Source: an uncultured Dehalococcoidia bacterium
GTDB taxonomy: Bacteria; Chloroflexota; Dehalococcoidia; Lucifugimonadales; UBA3495
Reading direction: 5' to 3'
Assembly: GCA_958296385.1 (NCBI GenBank)
Contig: OY282494.1
Location: 727,416-791,415 of the forward strand
Length of the DNA stretch: 64,000 bases
The translations under genes and the position numbers were made by a program. A model generated the notes under the pieces. It had not been told where the DNA came from, did not search any database, and worked only from the letters and a program-made list of their open reading frames with translations. Of this stretch, positions 25,549 to 34,542 are shown in pieces (the stretch's first letter is position 1; every line of letters begins with the position of its first letter).

Positions 25549-26398
25549 CCAGCCGCCGCCCCTCCTGGTTATGCCCGACGTACAGGTCGCCGTAGGAATC
25601 GCCCCACACCGCGTGGCCGCCGGCGCCGCCAATGTCCAGCTTGGCCAGCACTTCGCCGTCCATGTTCAGGATGGTCATAAACGCGTCCAGCTCCACCACG
25701 TAGGCAATCCCGTCGGCGTCAACGTACATATCGCACGGGCGCGCCAAATCCGTCCACATATCCAGGTATTCGCCCTCGCCGGTAAATATCTGTATCCGGT
25801 TGTTCTCCCGGTCGCAAACCAGCACCCGCCCGTCCCAATGCACCCAGATGCCGTGCGGAATGTGAAACTCCCCCGGCCCCCGCTTGCCGGGCCGCCCCCA
25901 CGAGTGCAGCAGCTGGCCGTCCGGCGCGAACCGATGCACCCGGCTGTTGGCGTACCCGTCCGATACGAACAAGTCCCCGTTGGGCGCCAGCGCAATGTCG
26001 GTGCAGCGATTGAACGGCCCGGCCGCCTTCCACATCGTGCCGTCCGGCCGCGCCCCGCCCGTATCCGACGGCGTATCCCACACCCCCATCGTCAGCAGCG
26101 GCTTGCCGTCCACCGTGCATTTCACGATGGCGTGCGACTCCCGCACCGGCAAATAAACGTGGTCTTCGCCGCTGATGTAGATGCCGTGCGCGTCCGTCAG
26201 ATACTCCCGCCCCCATTCCCGCAGAAAGTTGCCCTCCCGGTCAAATATCATCAAGGGATGCTCGCTGCGGTTAAAGACGTACACCCGGTCTTGCGAATCG
26301 CAGGCCGGTTCCGCCTGCCCGATTGCCCAGCCGTCCGGCGTCTGCGCCCAATTGTCCAGCGCCTCGTAAGTAAATTCGCCGCTGCCTATCGTAGCCAT
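25529..26398 (-). CDS. NHL-repeat beta-propeller protein
   Basis: 289 aa. NHL-type repeats are visible as PDGQLLHSWGRPGKRGPGEF, HIPHGIWVHWDGRVLVCDRE and NRIQIFTGEGEYLDMW, with earlier blades around RVYVFNRSEHPLMIFDREG. The family includes peptidyl-alpha-hydroxyglycine lyase-like and SMP-30-like lactonases; related stand-alone proteins in Chloroflexota are uncharacterised. No signal peptide, so it is probably cytoplasmic. GGGAGG lies 7 bases before the ATG. It converges on the unknown gene with a 20-base overlap. Confidence 0.8.
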   Translation of the reverse strand: MATIGSGEFTYEALDNWAQTPDGWAIGQAEPACDSQDRVYVFNRSEHPLMIFDREGNFLREWGREYLTDAHGIYISGEDHVYLPVRESHAIVKCTVDGKPLLTMGVWDTPSDTGGARPDGTMWKAAGPFNRCTDIALAPNGDLFVSDGYANSRVHRFAPDGQLLHSWGRPGKRGPGEFHIPHGIWVHWDGRVLVCDRENNRIQIFTGEGEYLDMWTDLARPCDMYVDADGIAYVVELDAFMTILNMDGEVLAKLDIGGAGGHAVWGDSYGDLYVGHNQEGRRLVKLVKQ

Positions 26399-26513
26399 CG
26401 TTTAGCCTCCCTGATGCTGTCGTGTTCGCACCCTTGCCCCGGCTCTGCCGGGCCTGATTTGAGAATCTCCCGGCGGCCCGGCATCTCCATTGACCTGGCC
26501 CTCTTGACCAATC

Positions 26514-26564
26514 TCATTTGGCCAGCCGGATTATTTAGCCAGCCGGGTTATTTAGCCAGATTGA
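26514..26564. repeat. 17-bp tandem repeat spanning the pepA stop codon
   Basis: Two near-perfect copies (26514-26530, 26531-26547) and a third partial copy (26548-26564) that contains the actual 3' end of pepA. Each copy carries the sequence coding for L-A-K-stop. Confidence 0.85.
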
Positions 26565-28095
26565 CTGCCAGCTGCGCCAGCGTCCGCGTTGGCACGCCGG
26601 TTGCCCCTTTGACCAGATGCCCCTTGCTGCTGGCGGCGGTTGACGTGCCGGCGATGTCCAGATGCACCCAGTCCGCATCCTCCGCAAACTCCCGCAGCAG
26701 CATCGCCGCCGTGATTGACCCGGCCTGCCGCCCCCCGCTGTTCTTCATGTCGGCAACGTCCGAATTAATCAGCTCCCGGTAATCCTCCAGCATCGGCAGC
26801 TCCCAGAACCGTTCGCCGCTGCTTGCCCCGGCCGTTTGGATGCTCTGCGCCAATGCGGACGAGTTGCCCATAATTCCGGTGCAGGCTTTGCCCAGCGTAA
26901 CCACCATCGCCCCGGTCAGCGTAGCAACGTCCACCAGACGGGTGATGCCAAGTTGACGGGCGTAGCACAGCGCGTCGGCCAGCACCAGCCGACCCTCGGC
27001 GTCGGTATTGATGACCTCAATCGTCTTGCCGTTCATCGCCGTAACCACGTCGCCGGGCCGCTGCGCCCGGCCGCCGGGCATATTCTCGGCAGCCGCAATC
27101 AGCCCGGTAACGTTGATTTTCGGACGCAGCGCCCCGATGGCCCGCATCGCCGCAATCACCGAGGCGCCCCCGGCCATATCGCCTTTCATCGCCTCCATAT
27201 TGGCCGCCGGTTTCAGCGATATGCCGCCGGTGTCAAAGGTAATCCCCTTGCCCACCAGGCCCAAATTGTTCTCCGGATGCTCCGCATCGCCCCGATAGGT
27301 CAGCACGATGAGCTTGGGCGGCTCCTCGCTGCCCTGCGCTACCCCCAGCAGCGCCCCCATCCCATGCTCCGTCATCCGATCCCGGTCGATGATGTCCAAT
27401 TCCAGCCCGGTTTCGTCAGCGACGGCGCGGGCCGCCTCGGCCATCCGCGTCGGCGTCATTATATTAGCCGGATGATTCACCAAGTCCCGGGCCAGCATCG
27501 CAGCCTCCGCCAGCGTCGCGCCCACCGACACCCCGGCGCGCAGCGCGTCCACGCTGCCGGCATCCCGCTCCACCACGGCAACCTCCCCGATTGCGGCGCC
27601 GGCGTCATCGGCATCACCCCCGGCGCCGTCCGCCCCGGAACCGTTGCCGTTCGTGCGGTAAGCATCAAACTTGTACAGCCCCAGCAGCGTCCCCTCGGCG
27701 ATCGCCTGCCCGCTGGCCCCGGCGTCCAGCCCGCCAATCCCCGCGCCATGGGCAATAGTGGCAAACGACTTAACGCCTTTGCGCCGCAGGAACCGGGCCA
27801 CCTCGCCGCTAACCCGCCGCACTATTGCGGCGTCAAAATCCTCAGCCTTGCCCAGCCCGGCCACCACTACCCGGCGGGCCGCAATCCGGTTCAGCGCGTG
27901 GATCAGCGTGAACTCACCCACCTTGCCCTTAATTTCACCATCGGCAATCAGCGCCGAGATTGCCCCGTCCAGCGCCCGGTCAATCGCCCCCGTCGCCCCG
28001 CCCGGCTGCGTTACCCCCTGAAACAGGTTCACCACCAGCGCCGGGGTTTCGTACTGCGTGACGTCGCCGGCAACGACGTTAATCCTGGTCGCCAT
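26548..28095 (-). CDS. pepA: leucyl aminopeptidase (M17, PepA)
   Basis: 515 aa. Two-metal cytoplasmic aminopeptidase forming hexamers. The active-site signature NTDAEGRLVLADAL, the metal/lysine segment VGKGITFDTGGISLKP and DMAGGASVIAAMRA are intact. The N-terminal macro-like domain (residues 1-190) has an Asp/Gly/Ala-rich insertion around 160-175. An AGGAG site lies 8 bases before the ATG. It is the last gene of the nrdJ-pdxA-proC-yggT-kinase-pepA run. The stop codon is within a 17-bp tandem repeat. Confidence 0.95.
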   Translation of the reverse strand: MATRINVVAGDVTQYETPALVVNLFQGVTQPGGATGAIDRALDGAISALIADGEIKGKVGEFTLIHALNRIAARRVVVAGLGKAEDFDAAIVRRVSGEVARFLRRKGVKSFATIAHGAGIGGLDAGASGQAIAEGTLLGLYKFDAYRTNGNGSGADGAGGDADDAGAAIGEVAVVERDAGSVDALRAGVSVGATLAEAAMLARDLVNHPANIMTPTRMAEAARAVADETGLELDIIDRDRMTEHGMGALLGVAQGSEEPPKLIVLTYRGDAEHPENNLGLVGKGITFDTGGISLKPAANMEAMKGDMAGGASVIAAMRAIGALRPKINVTGLIAAAENMPGGRAQRPGDVVTAMNGKTIEVINTDAEGRLVLADALCYARQLGITRLVDVATLTGAMVVTLGKACTGIMGNSSALAQSIQTAGASSGERFWELPMLEDYRELINSDVADMKNSGGRQAGSITAAMLLREFAEDADWVHLDIAGTSTAASSKGHLVKGATGVPTRTLAQLAVNLAK

Positions 28096-28158
28096 AATCC
28101 CGCTCCTGTAAGCCCAAACTCATACCAAGCCATTGCGCCGATTATGCCCCGCTATAAC

Positions 28159-28188
28159 CGATAGCACAACCGGCGATAGCACAACCGG
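28159..28188. repeat. 15-bp perfect tandem repeat
   Basis: Two identical copies of CGATAGCACAACCGG (28159-28173, 28174-28188) in the gap between pepA and the kinase gene. Confidence 0.85.
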
Positions 28189-28197
28189 ACTATCCCG

Positions 28198-28231
28198 CTA
28201 CCCGATGCGCCGCACTACCCGATGCGCCGCA
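28198..28231. repeat. 17-bp perfect tandem repeat spanning the kinase stop codon
   Basis: Two identical copies of CTACCCGATGCGCCGCA (28198-28214, 28215-28231). In the coding sense each reads R-R-I-G-stop, so the end of the gene and its stop codon have been copied. Confidence 0.9.
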
Positions 28232-28841
28232 GCACTTCGCTAAACACCCTATCGGCGTCATCCGGCCCCCGCACCAACAGATGCGGGCGGGGGATGGACT
28301 GGTCGGCCGCCGCCATCCGCGTGTAGATGCGCCAGTCGGCGTCGCTATGGGCATCGTCGGCCAGCCCGTTGCTCCGGGCCGCCAGCCGTCGCCGCACCAG
28401 CCGGCGGTTGGCCGTAAAGCGCACCAATACCGGCTCAATCTGTACGGCGGACGCCACGGCGTACACCGGCCGCCGCACCTCCTCGTTCAGGTTGGTAGCG
28501 TCAAAAACCACCGACTTGCCCGCTTTGAGCAAGTCGTAAATGGCCGCGTGCATCGCCGCAAACACCCGCCGGTGTTCCTCTCGCGTGTACTCCGGCTTAT
28601 CAACCAGCAGCTTGCGCGTGCGGTCGCTGTTCACCCAAACGAAAGGAGCGGCCCCGGCCAGACGACGGGCAAAATGCGATTTGCCGGTTCCCGGCAGCCC
28701 GCACAAAATCACCAGCGCCGGCGATTCAGTAGCCGGCGCCCCATCGTCAATATCCAGCGACCGGCGCAAAATCGCCCGGTCAACGTCCCGGAGGCCGCCG
28801 GCCGTCCAGAATTCACGGTAAGCGCCCCGTGTATCGGACAA
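28215..28841 (-). CDS. P-loop ATPase/kinase, polynucleotide-kinase or zeta-toxin-like
   Basis: 208 aa. Walker A GLPGTGKS is at residues 48-55, followed by WVNSDRTRK, a substrate-side aspartate and arginines, and VVFDATNLNEEVRRPV, the DATN motif typical of the PNK-like AAA_33 family. Such proteins phosphorylate nucleic-acid ends or small hydroxyl substrates; the real substrate is unknown. The apparent start is a TTG at 28841 without a clear ribosome site, so the first ~35 residues are uncertain. It sits between yggT and pepA on the same strand, with no antitoxin-like partner. Confidence 0.75.
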   Translation of the reverse strand: MSDTRGAYREFWTAGGLRDVDRAILRRSLDIDDGAPATESPALVILCGLPGTGKSHFARRLAGAAPFVWVNSDRTRKLLVDKPEYTREEHRRVFAAMHAAIYDLLKAGKSVVFDATNLNEEVRRPVYAVASAVQIEPVLVRFTANRRLVRRRLAARSNGLADDAHSDADWRIYTRMAAADQSIPRPHLLVRGPDDADRVFSEVLRRIG

Positions 28842-28879
28842 CTCGAATCATCCAGCAGCGAACGAACTGCGGCCGGCCG

Positions 28880-29149
28880 TCAGAGCAACGCGCCCAGCAC
28901 CCGCTGAATCACCACCAGAATAATCATGACTACCAGCGGGCTGAGGTCTAACATTCCCAGCTGCGGCAGCATCCGCCGGATTGGCGCCAGCACCGGCTCC
29001 GTTACGGCAAACACCACCTCGTACACCCGGAACAGCGCGTCCGGCGGGTTGTTGCCCTGCATTTGGATGTACTGCACCACAAACCCCAGCACAATCCGCG
29101 CCAGCAGCACCAGGTAGCACAGCGTGATGAATAGGCTGATTATATCCAT
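28880..29149 (-). CDS. YggT family integral membrane protein
   Basis: 89 aa with two long hydrophobic segments (about residues 2-27 and 65-88) separated by the typical loop PPDALFRVYEVVFAVTEPVLAPIRRMLP, whose 'TEPVLAPIRR' portion is the family hallmark. YggT proteins are found next to proC or division genes and have been linked to membrane or osmotic functions without a defined activity. Here it follows proC by 35 bases, a widely conserved pairing. Confidence 0.9.
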   Translation of the reverse strand: MDIISLFITLCYLVLLARIVLGFVVQYIQMQGNNPPDALFRVYEVVFAVTEPVLAPIRRMLPQLGMLDLSPLVVMIILVVIQRVLGALL

Positions 29150-29184
29150 TGCAATTGCCGCCGGCCGTTGATTGATTGACTCGG

Positions 29185-29988
29185 CTAACCCTGGCCGAGG
29201 CGTATTGACTTGCGATAGGCCGCATCCACGGCGTCCACGATGGCCGCCGGCACGCCGGCCCGTTCCAGAGCCTGCAATCCCTCAGCGGTCGTCCCGCCGG
29301 GCGAGGTCACCATATCTTTCAGCTCGGCCGGATGCCGCCCCGTTTCCGCAACCAGCGCCACGCTGCCCTTAACCGTCTGCAACGCCAGCCGCCGCGCCGT
29401 ATCCCGCGGCAGCCCCACGTACACCCCGGCGTCAATCAGCGCCTCCACGATGAGAAACACGTAAGCCGGCCCGCTCGCGCTCAACGCCGTCGCCATATCC
29501 AGATACTTCTCATCATCCACGTATATCTCGTCGCCGATGGTGGACAGAATGGCCGACGCAGCTTCCCGGTGGGCCGTCCTGACCGATGGCAGGCAAGTCC
29601 ACATCGTCATACCGGCCCCAATCTGCGCCGGCGTGTTGGGCATTACCCGGATAATTCGCTCATGCCCGACGCCTTTGGCCAGCGATTCCATCTTGGCCCC
29701 GGCTACTATTGACAGCACCGACTGCCGCCCCATGAACTTGCCTCCGATGTCCGCATAGACTTTGGGCAAGTCTTGCGGCTTTACCGCCAGCACTACCAAA
29801 TCGGGACTGCCGACCACCGGCGAGTTGACAGCCGATACCGCCACACCGTACTGCTCCGCCAGGTACTCCCGCCGCGCCGCCACCGGCTCGCCGATAATCA
29901 CGTCGGCCGGAGCCGCAACGCCGGCGTCCAGCATCCCGCTGAGTATCGCCTCCGCCATCGTGCCGCCGCCGATAAATCCAATGTTCAT
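29185..29988 (-). CDS. proC: pyrroline-5-carboxylate reductase
   Basis: 267 aa, normal length. Final step of proline synthesis, NAD(P)H-dependent. The Rossmann start MNIGFIGGGTMAEAIL, VLAVKPQDLPKV, RVMPNTPAQIGAGM, ALSASGPAYVFLIVEAL and the C-terminal MVTSPGGTTAEGLQAL are all family signatures. It lies 21 bases after pdxA and 35 before yggT on the same strand. Confidence 0.95.
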   Translation of the reverse strand: MNIGFIGGGTMAEAILSGMLDAGVAAPADVIIGEPVAARREYLAEQYGVAVSAVNSPVVGSPDLVVLAVKPQDLPKVYADIGGKFMGRQSVLSIVAGAKMESLAKGVGHERIIRVMPNTPAQIGAGMTMWTCLPSVRTAHREAASAILSTIGDEIYVDDEKYLDMATALSASGPAYVFLIVEALIDAGVYVGLPRDTARRLALQTVKGSVALVAETGRHPAELKDMVTSPGGTTAEGLQALERAGVPAAIVDAVDAAYRKSIRLGQG

Positions 29989-30009
29989 AAGGCTGTCCGT
30001 CCCTGCCCT

Positions 30010-31053
30010 CTATTCCAGCGCCCACGCATCGGTCAGCCCGTCGCCCCGCGCAAACGCCACCGCCATCCGGATTGACTCCACCATTGACGTATGGTCGGCC
30101 AGATTCTTGCCGGCGATGTCAAAAGCGGTGCCGTGGTCCACCGACGTGCGGACAAAAGGCAGCCCCAGGTTGGCGGTAATGCTTTCCTCAAACCCGTACA
30201 CCTTAACCGCAATATGCCCCTGGTCGTGATACATACAAAGCACCACGTCGTAGCGGTCGTTAATCGCCTGGTGAAAGATAATATCGGCCGGCACCGGCCC
30301 GATAGCGTTGATACCCTCGGCGATAGCATCGGCGACGGCCGGCGCTATCTCCTCCGCCTCCTCGCTGCCCAAAAGCCCGCCGTCGCTGCCGTGCGGATTC
30401 AGCGCGGCTACGGCGATGCTTGGATTGTCAAACCCCCAGGCCCGGAAACTCCGGTCCGTAAGCCGCAGGTAGTCCAGGATGCGGTCTTGCTTCACGTAGT
30501 CGCAAGCCACCCGCAGGGAGCGATGCGTGCTCAGATGCACCACCCGCAGGTTTTTCGCCATCAGCATCGTAGCCACCGTCCGCGCGCCCGACAGCTCTTG
30601 CAGCAGTTCCATATGGCCGATGGCCTCGTAGCCGGCCATTGCCGCCGCTTCCTTGTTCAGCGGCGCCGTAGCCAACCCGTCCACCACCCCCGCCATCGCC
30701 AATTGGCCGGCCTTGCTGACCCACTCCATCGCCGCCTTGCCGCAAGCCACGCTCAACTGCCCAACGGTAATGTCCTCCGGGTTCAGGTTGCCGATGTCCA
30801 CCACGTCCACCACCGCCGGGTTTTCGCCGGCGCCGGTGGGGTCATCCGTCCGCCGGATGCTCAGCGACGACCCGGTAAGCTGCGCCGCCTGCTCCATAGC
30901 GTAAGCATTGCCCACCACCAGCGGCCGGCAGGATGCGTAGATGCGGGAATCGGCCAGGGCTTTCACCACCACCTCCGGGCCAATGCCGCACGGATCGCCC
31001 ATCGTAATGGCGATGGCCGGTCGGTTGGTGTCGGATTCGGATGTCTGTGTCAT
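30010..31053 (-). CDS. pdxA: 4-hydroxythreonine-4-phosphate dehydrogenase PdxA
   Basis: Predicted 347 aa. It oxidises 4-phosphohydroxy-L-threonine in the DXP-dependent route to pyridoxal phosphate; some homologues act in other catabolic pathways. Start at 31053 (MTQTSE) with GAGG upstream; an in-frame extension to 31140 is not family-like. Motifs ITMGDPCGIGPEV, TAPLNKEA, GHMELLQELSG, MYHDQGHIAVK and LPFVRTSVDHGTAFDIAGK are present, including metal-binding histidines. No pdxJ is nearby, so either the partner is elsewhere or the protein has a PdxA2-like role. Confidence 0.92.
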   Translation of the reverse strand: MTQTSESDTNRPAIAITMGDPCGIGPEVVVKALADSRIYASCRPLVVGNAYAMEQAAQLTGSSLSIRRTDDPTGAGENPAVVDVVDIGNLNPEDITVGQLSVACGKAAMEWVSKAGQLAMAGVVDGLATAPLNKEAAAMAGYEAIGHMELLQELSGARTVATMLMAKNLRVVHLSTHRSLRVACDYVKQDRILDYLRLTDRSFRAWGFDNPSIAVAALNPHGSDGGLLGSEEAEEIAPAVADAIAEGINAIGPVPADIIFHQAINDRYDVVLCMYHDQGHIAVKVYGFEESITANLGLPFVRTSVDHGTAFDIAGKNLADHTSMVESIRMAVAFARGDGLTDAWALE

Positions 31054-31153
31054 GGTTCGCCTCGCGCCGTAGTTCCGGGGCCGGCAATTCCGGGCATCGC
31101 CCGCCGCCGGCTGATTATAGCACCCCGCACGCCCCGCCAACGCAGGACGTCAT

Positions 31154-33661
31154 CTACTCGCACTTGTTCCACCCGCAGGAGAAACAGGTCAGGCATCCCT
31201 CCTGGTTCACCACGTCGGCGTTGCATTCCGGGCACCGCCGCGCGTAGGTTCCGGGGTGGTAATGCGCCCCGTTGCCGTTGGCGGTTCCATTTGGAATTGA
31301 GCCGCCCGGAGCCGAACCGCCCGGACTTGACCCGCCCAACAGCGGCTGCGTCGGCTGCCACTGGCGAACGTCCGGCCCGTCCCCGCCGTAGCCGGGCCCG
31401 CCGGCGGCCAGCGCCAGCTGTACCCCGGCGTTGCCGGCGCGCTGCCCCTCGGCGTCCCCGGCAATCTGGTCCAGCACGATGGCCAGCGCGTCCGGCCCGG
31501 AGCGCACCAGCGTGCCGTCGTCCCACGCCGGGCAGCAGGTAATACCCCGCAGCTGCCGGGTCACTTCCTCGGTGTCAATGCCCGCCCGCAGGGCCAGCGA
31601 CACCAGGCGCGACACCGCCTCCAGCAGGGCGGCGTCGCACCCCCCGGCCTTGCCCATTGTGCCAAACACCTCAAACGGCTTGTTGTTCTCGTCCAGGTTC
31701 ACGGTTACGTACATATTGCCGTGCCCGGTGCGTATCCGGTCGGTTATGCCCTGCGTGCGGCGCGGCCGCTTGCGGGGCACCCGCGCCGCCGGCGTCTCAA
31801 TCGCCGCGCCGCCGGAGTCGGACTGCCGGGCATCCGCTGCGCCCCCGGTGCTCAGCACCTGGTCGGCCTTGCTGCCGTCGCGATAGACGGTAATACCCTT
31901 GCACCCCAGCCGGTAGGCCGCCCGGTAAGCGTCCGCAACGTCGTCAACGGTGGCATCCTGCGGAAAGTTGATGGTCTTGGATACGGCGTTGTCGGTGTAA
32001 GTCTGAAACGCCGCCTGCATCCGCACGTGCCACTGCGGGTCGATGTCGTGCGACACCCGGAACACGTTCTTGACCCAACCCGGAACCGGCAAATCCTCCA
32101 ACGAGCCGCTGGACGCCAGCTGTTCCATCAGCTCCGGAGAGTAAAAATCCTCGTGCCGGGCCACCGCCTCAAAGTAAGCGTTGCCCTCCACCAGCCGGGT
32201 GCGATCCATCACGTTGCGGACGTAAGACAGCGCAAAGAGCGGCTCAATACCGCTGGACGCGCCGGCGATGATGCTGATTGTGCCGGTCGGCGCAATCGTA
32301 ACCGGCGCCGAATTACGCATCGGACGGGCAGCGTCGCCGGAGTTATAGATGCTGTACTGCCACTCCGGGAACGCCTCCCGGCGCGTCGCCAGTTCCTCTG
32401 ATGCCCGGTAGGTTTCCACCTGGATACGCTGCATCACCTCTTTGGCCAACCCCAGCGCCGCCTCGCTGTCGTACCGGATGCCCAGCTGGATTAGCAGGTC
32501 CGACCACCCCATCACCCCCAGGCCGATGCGCCGGGTCTTGCGGCTCATCTCGGCGATTTCCGCGATGGGATAGTCGTTCATATCAATCACGCTGTCCAGC
32601 ATATGCACGGCGGTAGTAATAACCTCGGCCATCCGGCCCCAGTCAATTTCCACGTCGTCCGCCGTATAGCGCACCATCCGGGCCAGGTTGAGCGAGCCCA
32701 GATTGCAGGACTCGTAGGGCAGCAGCGGCTGTTCGCCGCACGGGTTGGTTGATTCAATGTCCCCCAGCTGCGGGTTGGGGTTATCCCGGTTGATGCGGTC
32801 CAGGAACACGATTCCGGGGTCGCCGGTGCGCCACGCCAGCTCCGTCATCCGGGCGAACACCTCCCGCGCGTTGAGCTGGCCGGCCTTCTCCCCGGTGCGC
32901 GGATTAACCAGGTCGTAATCGCCCCCGGTCTCAACTTTCTGCATAAAGTCCTCGGTAACGGCTACCGAGATGTTGAAGTTGCTCAGCCGCTGCCCGTCCT
33001 CTTTGGACGTGATGAACCGCAGGATGTCCGGATGGGTGACGTGCAGGATGCCCATATTGGCCCCCCGCCGGGTGCCGCCCTGTTTTACCACGTCGGTAGC
33101 GGCGTCAAAGGCGTTAATGAAACTGACCGGCCCCGAAGCCACCCCCCCGGTTGAACCCACCACGTCCCCCTCCGGCCGCAGCCGTGAGAACGCAAACCCG
33201 GTGCCGCCGCCGCTCTTGTGAATCAAAGCGGTTTCCTTCACCTTGGTAAAGATGGAGTCCAACGAATCCTCGACGGGCAGCACGAAGCAGGCCGACAGCT
33301 GCTGCAATTCCCGCCCCGCGTTCATCAGCGTCGGCGAGTTCGGCAGAAACTCCAGCCGCTCCATCACCTCAAAGAACCGCTGCTCCGTTTCCCGCCGCTC
33401 CGCCTCGCTGACCCCGTACAACAAGTCAGACTGCGATAGGTTGCGGGCCACCCGCCGGAACATCCCCTCCGGGTCCTCCAGCACGTTCCCCTCCCGGTCT
33501 TTGGACAGATAGCGCCGCTTGAGCACCACCTGCGCGTTGTCCGAAAGTTCGCCAACCCTCCGGTTGTAAGTGTCGGCCAGCCCGGATGCGGCCAAAGCCG
33601 CCCGGATGCGCTTGCGCGCCGCCTCGTCGGAGGGGGGAGCGCTGATTACGCTGGTATTCAT
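31154..33661 (-). CDS. nrdJ: adenosylcobalamin-dependent (class II) ribonucleotide reductase
   Basis: Predicted 835 aa from the ATG at 33661 (GGAGG upstream); a GTG at 33676 with its own GGGAGG is an alternative. It reduces ribonucleotides independently of oxygen using coenzyme B12. The catalytic segment NPCGEQPLLPYESCNLGSL, the thiyl-radical region and the TSCPD-type domain (TGHGNMYVTVNLDENNKPFE, then CDAALLEAVSRL and GITCCPAWDDG) are intact, and the C-terminus is a cysteine-rich redox tail (CPECNADVVNQEGCLTCFSCGW). There is no N-terminal ATP-cone. A Gly/Ser/Pro repeat near residue 785 links the tail. A -10 box lies about 140 bases upstream. Confidence 0.95.
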   Translation of the reverse strand: MNTSVISAPPSDEAARKRIRAALAASGLADTYNRRVGELSDNAQVVLKRRYLSKDREGNVLEDPEGMFRRVARNLSQSDLLYGVSEAERRETEQRFFEVMERLEFLPNSPTLMNAGRELQQLSACFVLPVEDSLDSIFTKVKETALIHKSGGGTGFAFSRLRPEGDVVGSTGGVASGPVSFINAFDAATDVVKQGGTRRGANMGILHVTHPDILRFITSKEDGQRLSNFNISVAVTEDFMQKVETGGDYDLVNPRTGEKAGQLNAREVFARMTELAWRTGDPGIVFLDRINRDNPNPQLGDIESTNPCGEQPLLPYESCNLGSLNLARMVRYTADDVEIDWGRMAEVITTAVHMLDSVIDMNDYPIAEIAEMSRKTRRIGLGVMGWSDLLIQLGIRYDSEAALGLAKEVMQRIQVETYRASEELATRREAFPEWQYSIYNSGDAARPMRNSAPVTIAPTGTISIIAGASSGIEPLFALSYVRNVMDRTRLVEGNAYFEAVARHEDFYSPELMEQLASSGSLEDLPVPGWVKNVFRVSHDIDPQWHVRMQAAFQTYTDNAVSKTINFPQDATVDDVADAYRAAYRLGCKGITVYRDGSKADQVLSTGGAADARQSDSGGAAIETPAARVPRKRPRRTQGITDRIRTGHGNMYVTVNLDENNKPFEVFGTMGKAGGCDAALLEAVSRLVSLALRAGIDTEEVTRQLRGITCCPAWDDGTLVRSGPDALAIVLDQIAGDAEGQRAGNAGVQLALAAGGPGYGGDGPDVRQWQPTQPLLGGSSPGGSAPGGSIPNGTANGNGAHYHPGTYARRCPECNADVVNQEGCLTCFSCGWNKCE
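31298..31343. repeat. 15-bp tandem repeat in the NrdJ C-terminal linker
   Basis: About three in-frame 15-bp copies containing CCGCCCGGA, encoding the GGS-P-type linker before the redox-active C-terminal cysteines. Confidence 0.65.
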
Positions 33662-33802
33662 TGCTGATTCCTCCACGATTTCCTCCCTACCAGAACATCG
33701 CTAGAGTTAGAAAATAAGTTTCTGGACGGGCGCGCGCCGGATGGTCTGCTATGCCGGGAGGCCCGGTAGCGCATCATCATCCCAACATGGACTAAGGATG
33801 TG

Positions 33803-33808
33803 ATTATA
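33803..33808 (-). promoter_or_regulatory. -10 box and structured leader of nrdJ
   Basis: A perfect TATAAT on the minus strand starts a leader of roughly 125 bases. In the leader, CCAGAA and TTCTGG (about 33685-33720) can pair just before the ribosome site. No B12-box (cobalamin riboswitch) signature is visible. Confidence 0.4.
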
Positions 33809-33929
33809 CCCACCCGGCGGCGCCGTATTTAGTATTCGCCGCGCAGTTATTCCAGCCATTCCCGAACACCGCCGGAAAATCTCATCCCGGCAACGCCGAT
33901 TTGCTCACAACTGCGCTACTTCTGAGCCG

Positions 33930-34394
33930 TCAAGCCGCCGCTACCCGGCTTTTGCGCTGCATCCCCCGGCGCAGTCGTTCCGACACGTCCAGGTCAAACC
34001 GCAGCCCCTTGTAAAAGTACAGCACCGGCACCGCCCGCACCGGCCGCAGGTCAAACCCCGTCAGCGTGGCCGCCACGTCGTGCATCCGGGCCGCAATCCG
34101 CGACGTGCCGGGCGCTTGCCGGGCCAGCCGGCTTACCACCCCGGACGTCATCAGTATGCCCAGCCCCGTCAGCGTTTCGGCGACCAGCTCGGCAAAGTCT
34201 TTCCAGGCGCCGTCGGCAATCGTATGGCCGGAATCCAGGCGCATCGACAACCCGTTCTGCGTGCTGCGGCAGTCCACCCCCGGAAACGCCGTCCCCAGCC
34301 GCCGGGCAATTTGCGACTCGTACCCCTCCGGGCACGGGTTGCAGGTAATCTCAATGTTGTACTGAACCGTGTTGTGTTGAACAATCTGCTGCAT
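33930..34394 (-). CDS. hypothetical protein
   Basis: 154 aa. I do not recognise a family. Two close cysteines (EITCNPCPEGYESQIA) occur near the N-terminus; the centre is helical (WKDFAELVAETLTGLGILM, then RLARQAPGTSRIAARMHDVAATL), and the C-terminus ends in a basic stretch (RLRRGMQRKSR). No signal peptide or membrane segment. The ATG at 34394 has only a weak GGAG site 12 bases upstream. It lies alone between nrdJ and the next small gene on the same strand; codon use is like its neighbours, so it is probably real. Confidence 0.5.
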   Translation of the reverse strand: MQQIVQHNTVQYNIEITCNPCPEGYESQIARRLGTAFPGVDCRSTQNGLSMRLDSGHTIADGAWKDFAELVAETLTGLGILMTSGVVSRLARQAPGTSRIAARMHDVAATLTGFDLRPVRAVPVLYFYKGLRFDLDVSERLRRGMQRKSRVAAA

Positions 34395-34510
34395 TTTCAG
34401 GTAAAGCTCCGGAGCCTCTGCTCCTCAATGTCGTTGTCGTCAAGGTCGTTGGCGGCGGATTGACGGTGAGGCCAGCCCGCCGCCGGCAATTGCGAATGAA
34501 TCCCTGATTA

Positions 34511-34542
34511 GGTCAATCCGGGGTCAGGTCAACCCGGGGTTA
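34511..34542. repeat. 16-bp tandem repeat spanning a stop codon
   Basis: Two near-identical copies of GGTCAAYCCGGGGTYA (34511-34526, 34527-34542). The second contains the stop codon of the small gene that ends at 34540. Confidence 0.85.

Noticed and set aside
28215-28841. Zeta-type toxin of a toxin-antitoxin pair
   Set aside because: The P-loop/DATN motifs are compatible with it, but no small antitoxin gene is adjacent and the gene sits in a metabolic run, so a polynucleotide- or small-molecule kinase is as likely.
33677-33929. Cobalamin riboswitch in the nrdJ leader
   Set aside because: The leader is long and has a hairpin, but no B12-box-like sequence is present and class II reductases are not usual targets of this riboswitch.
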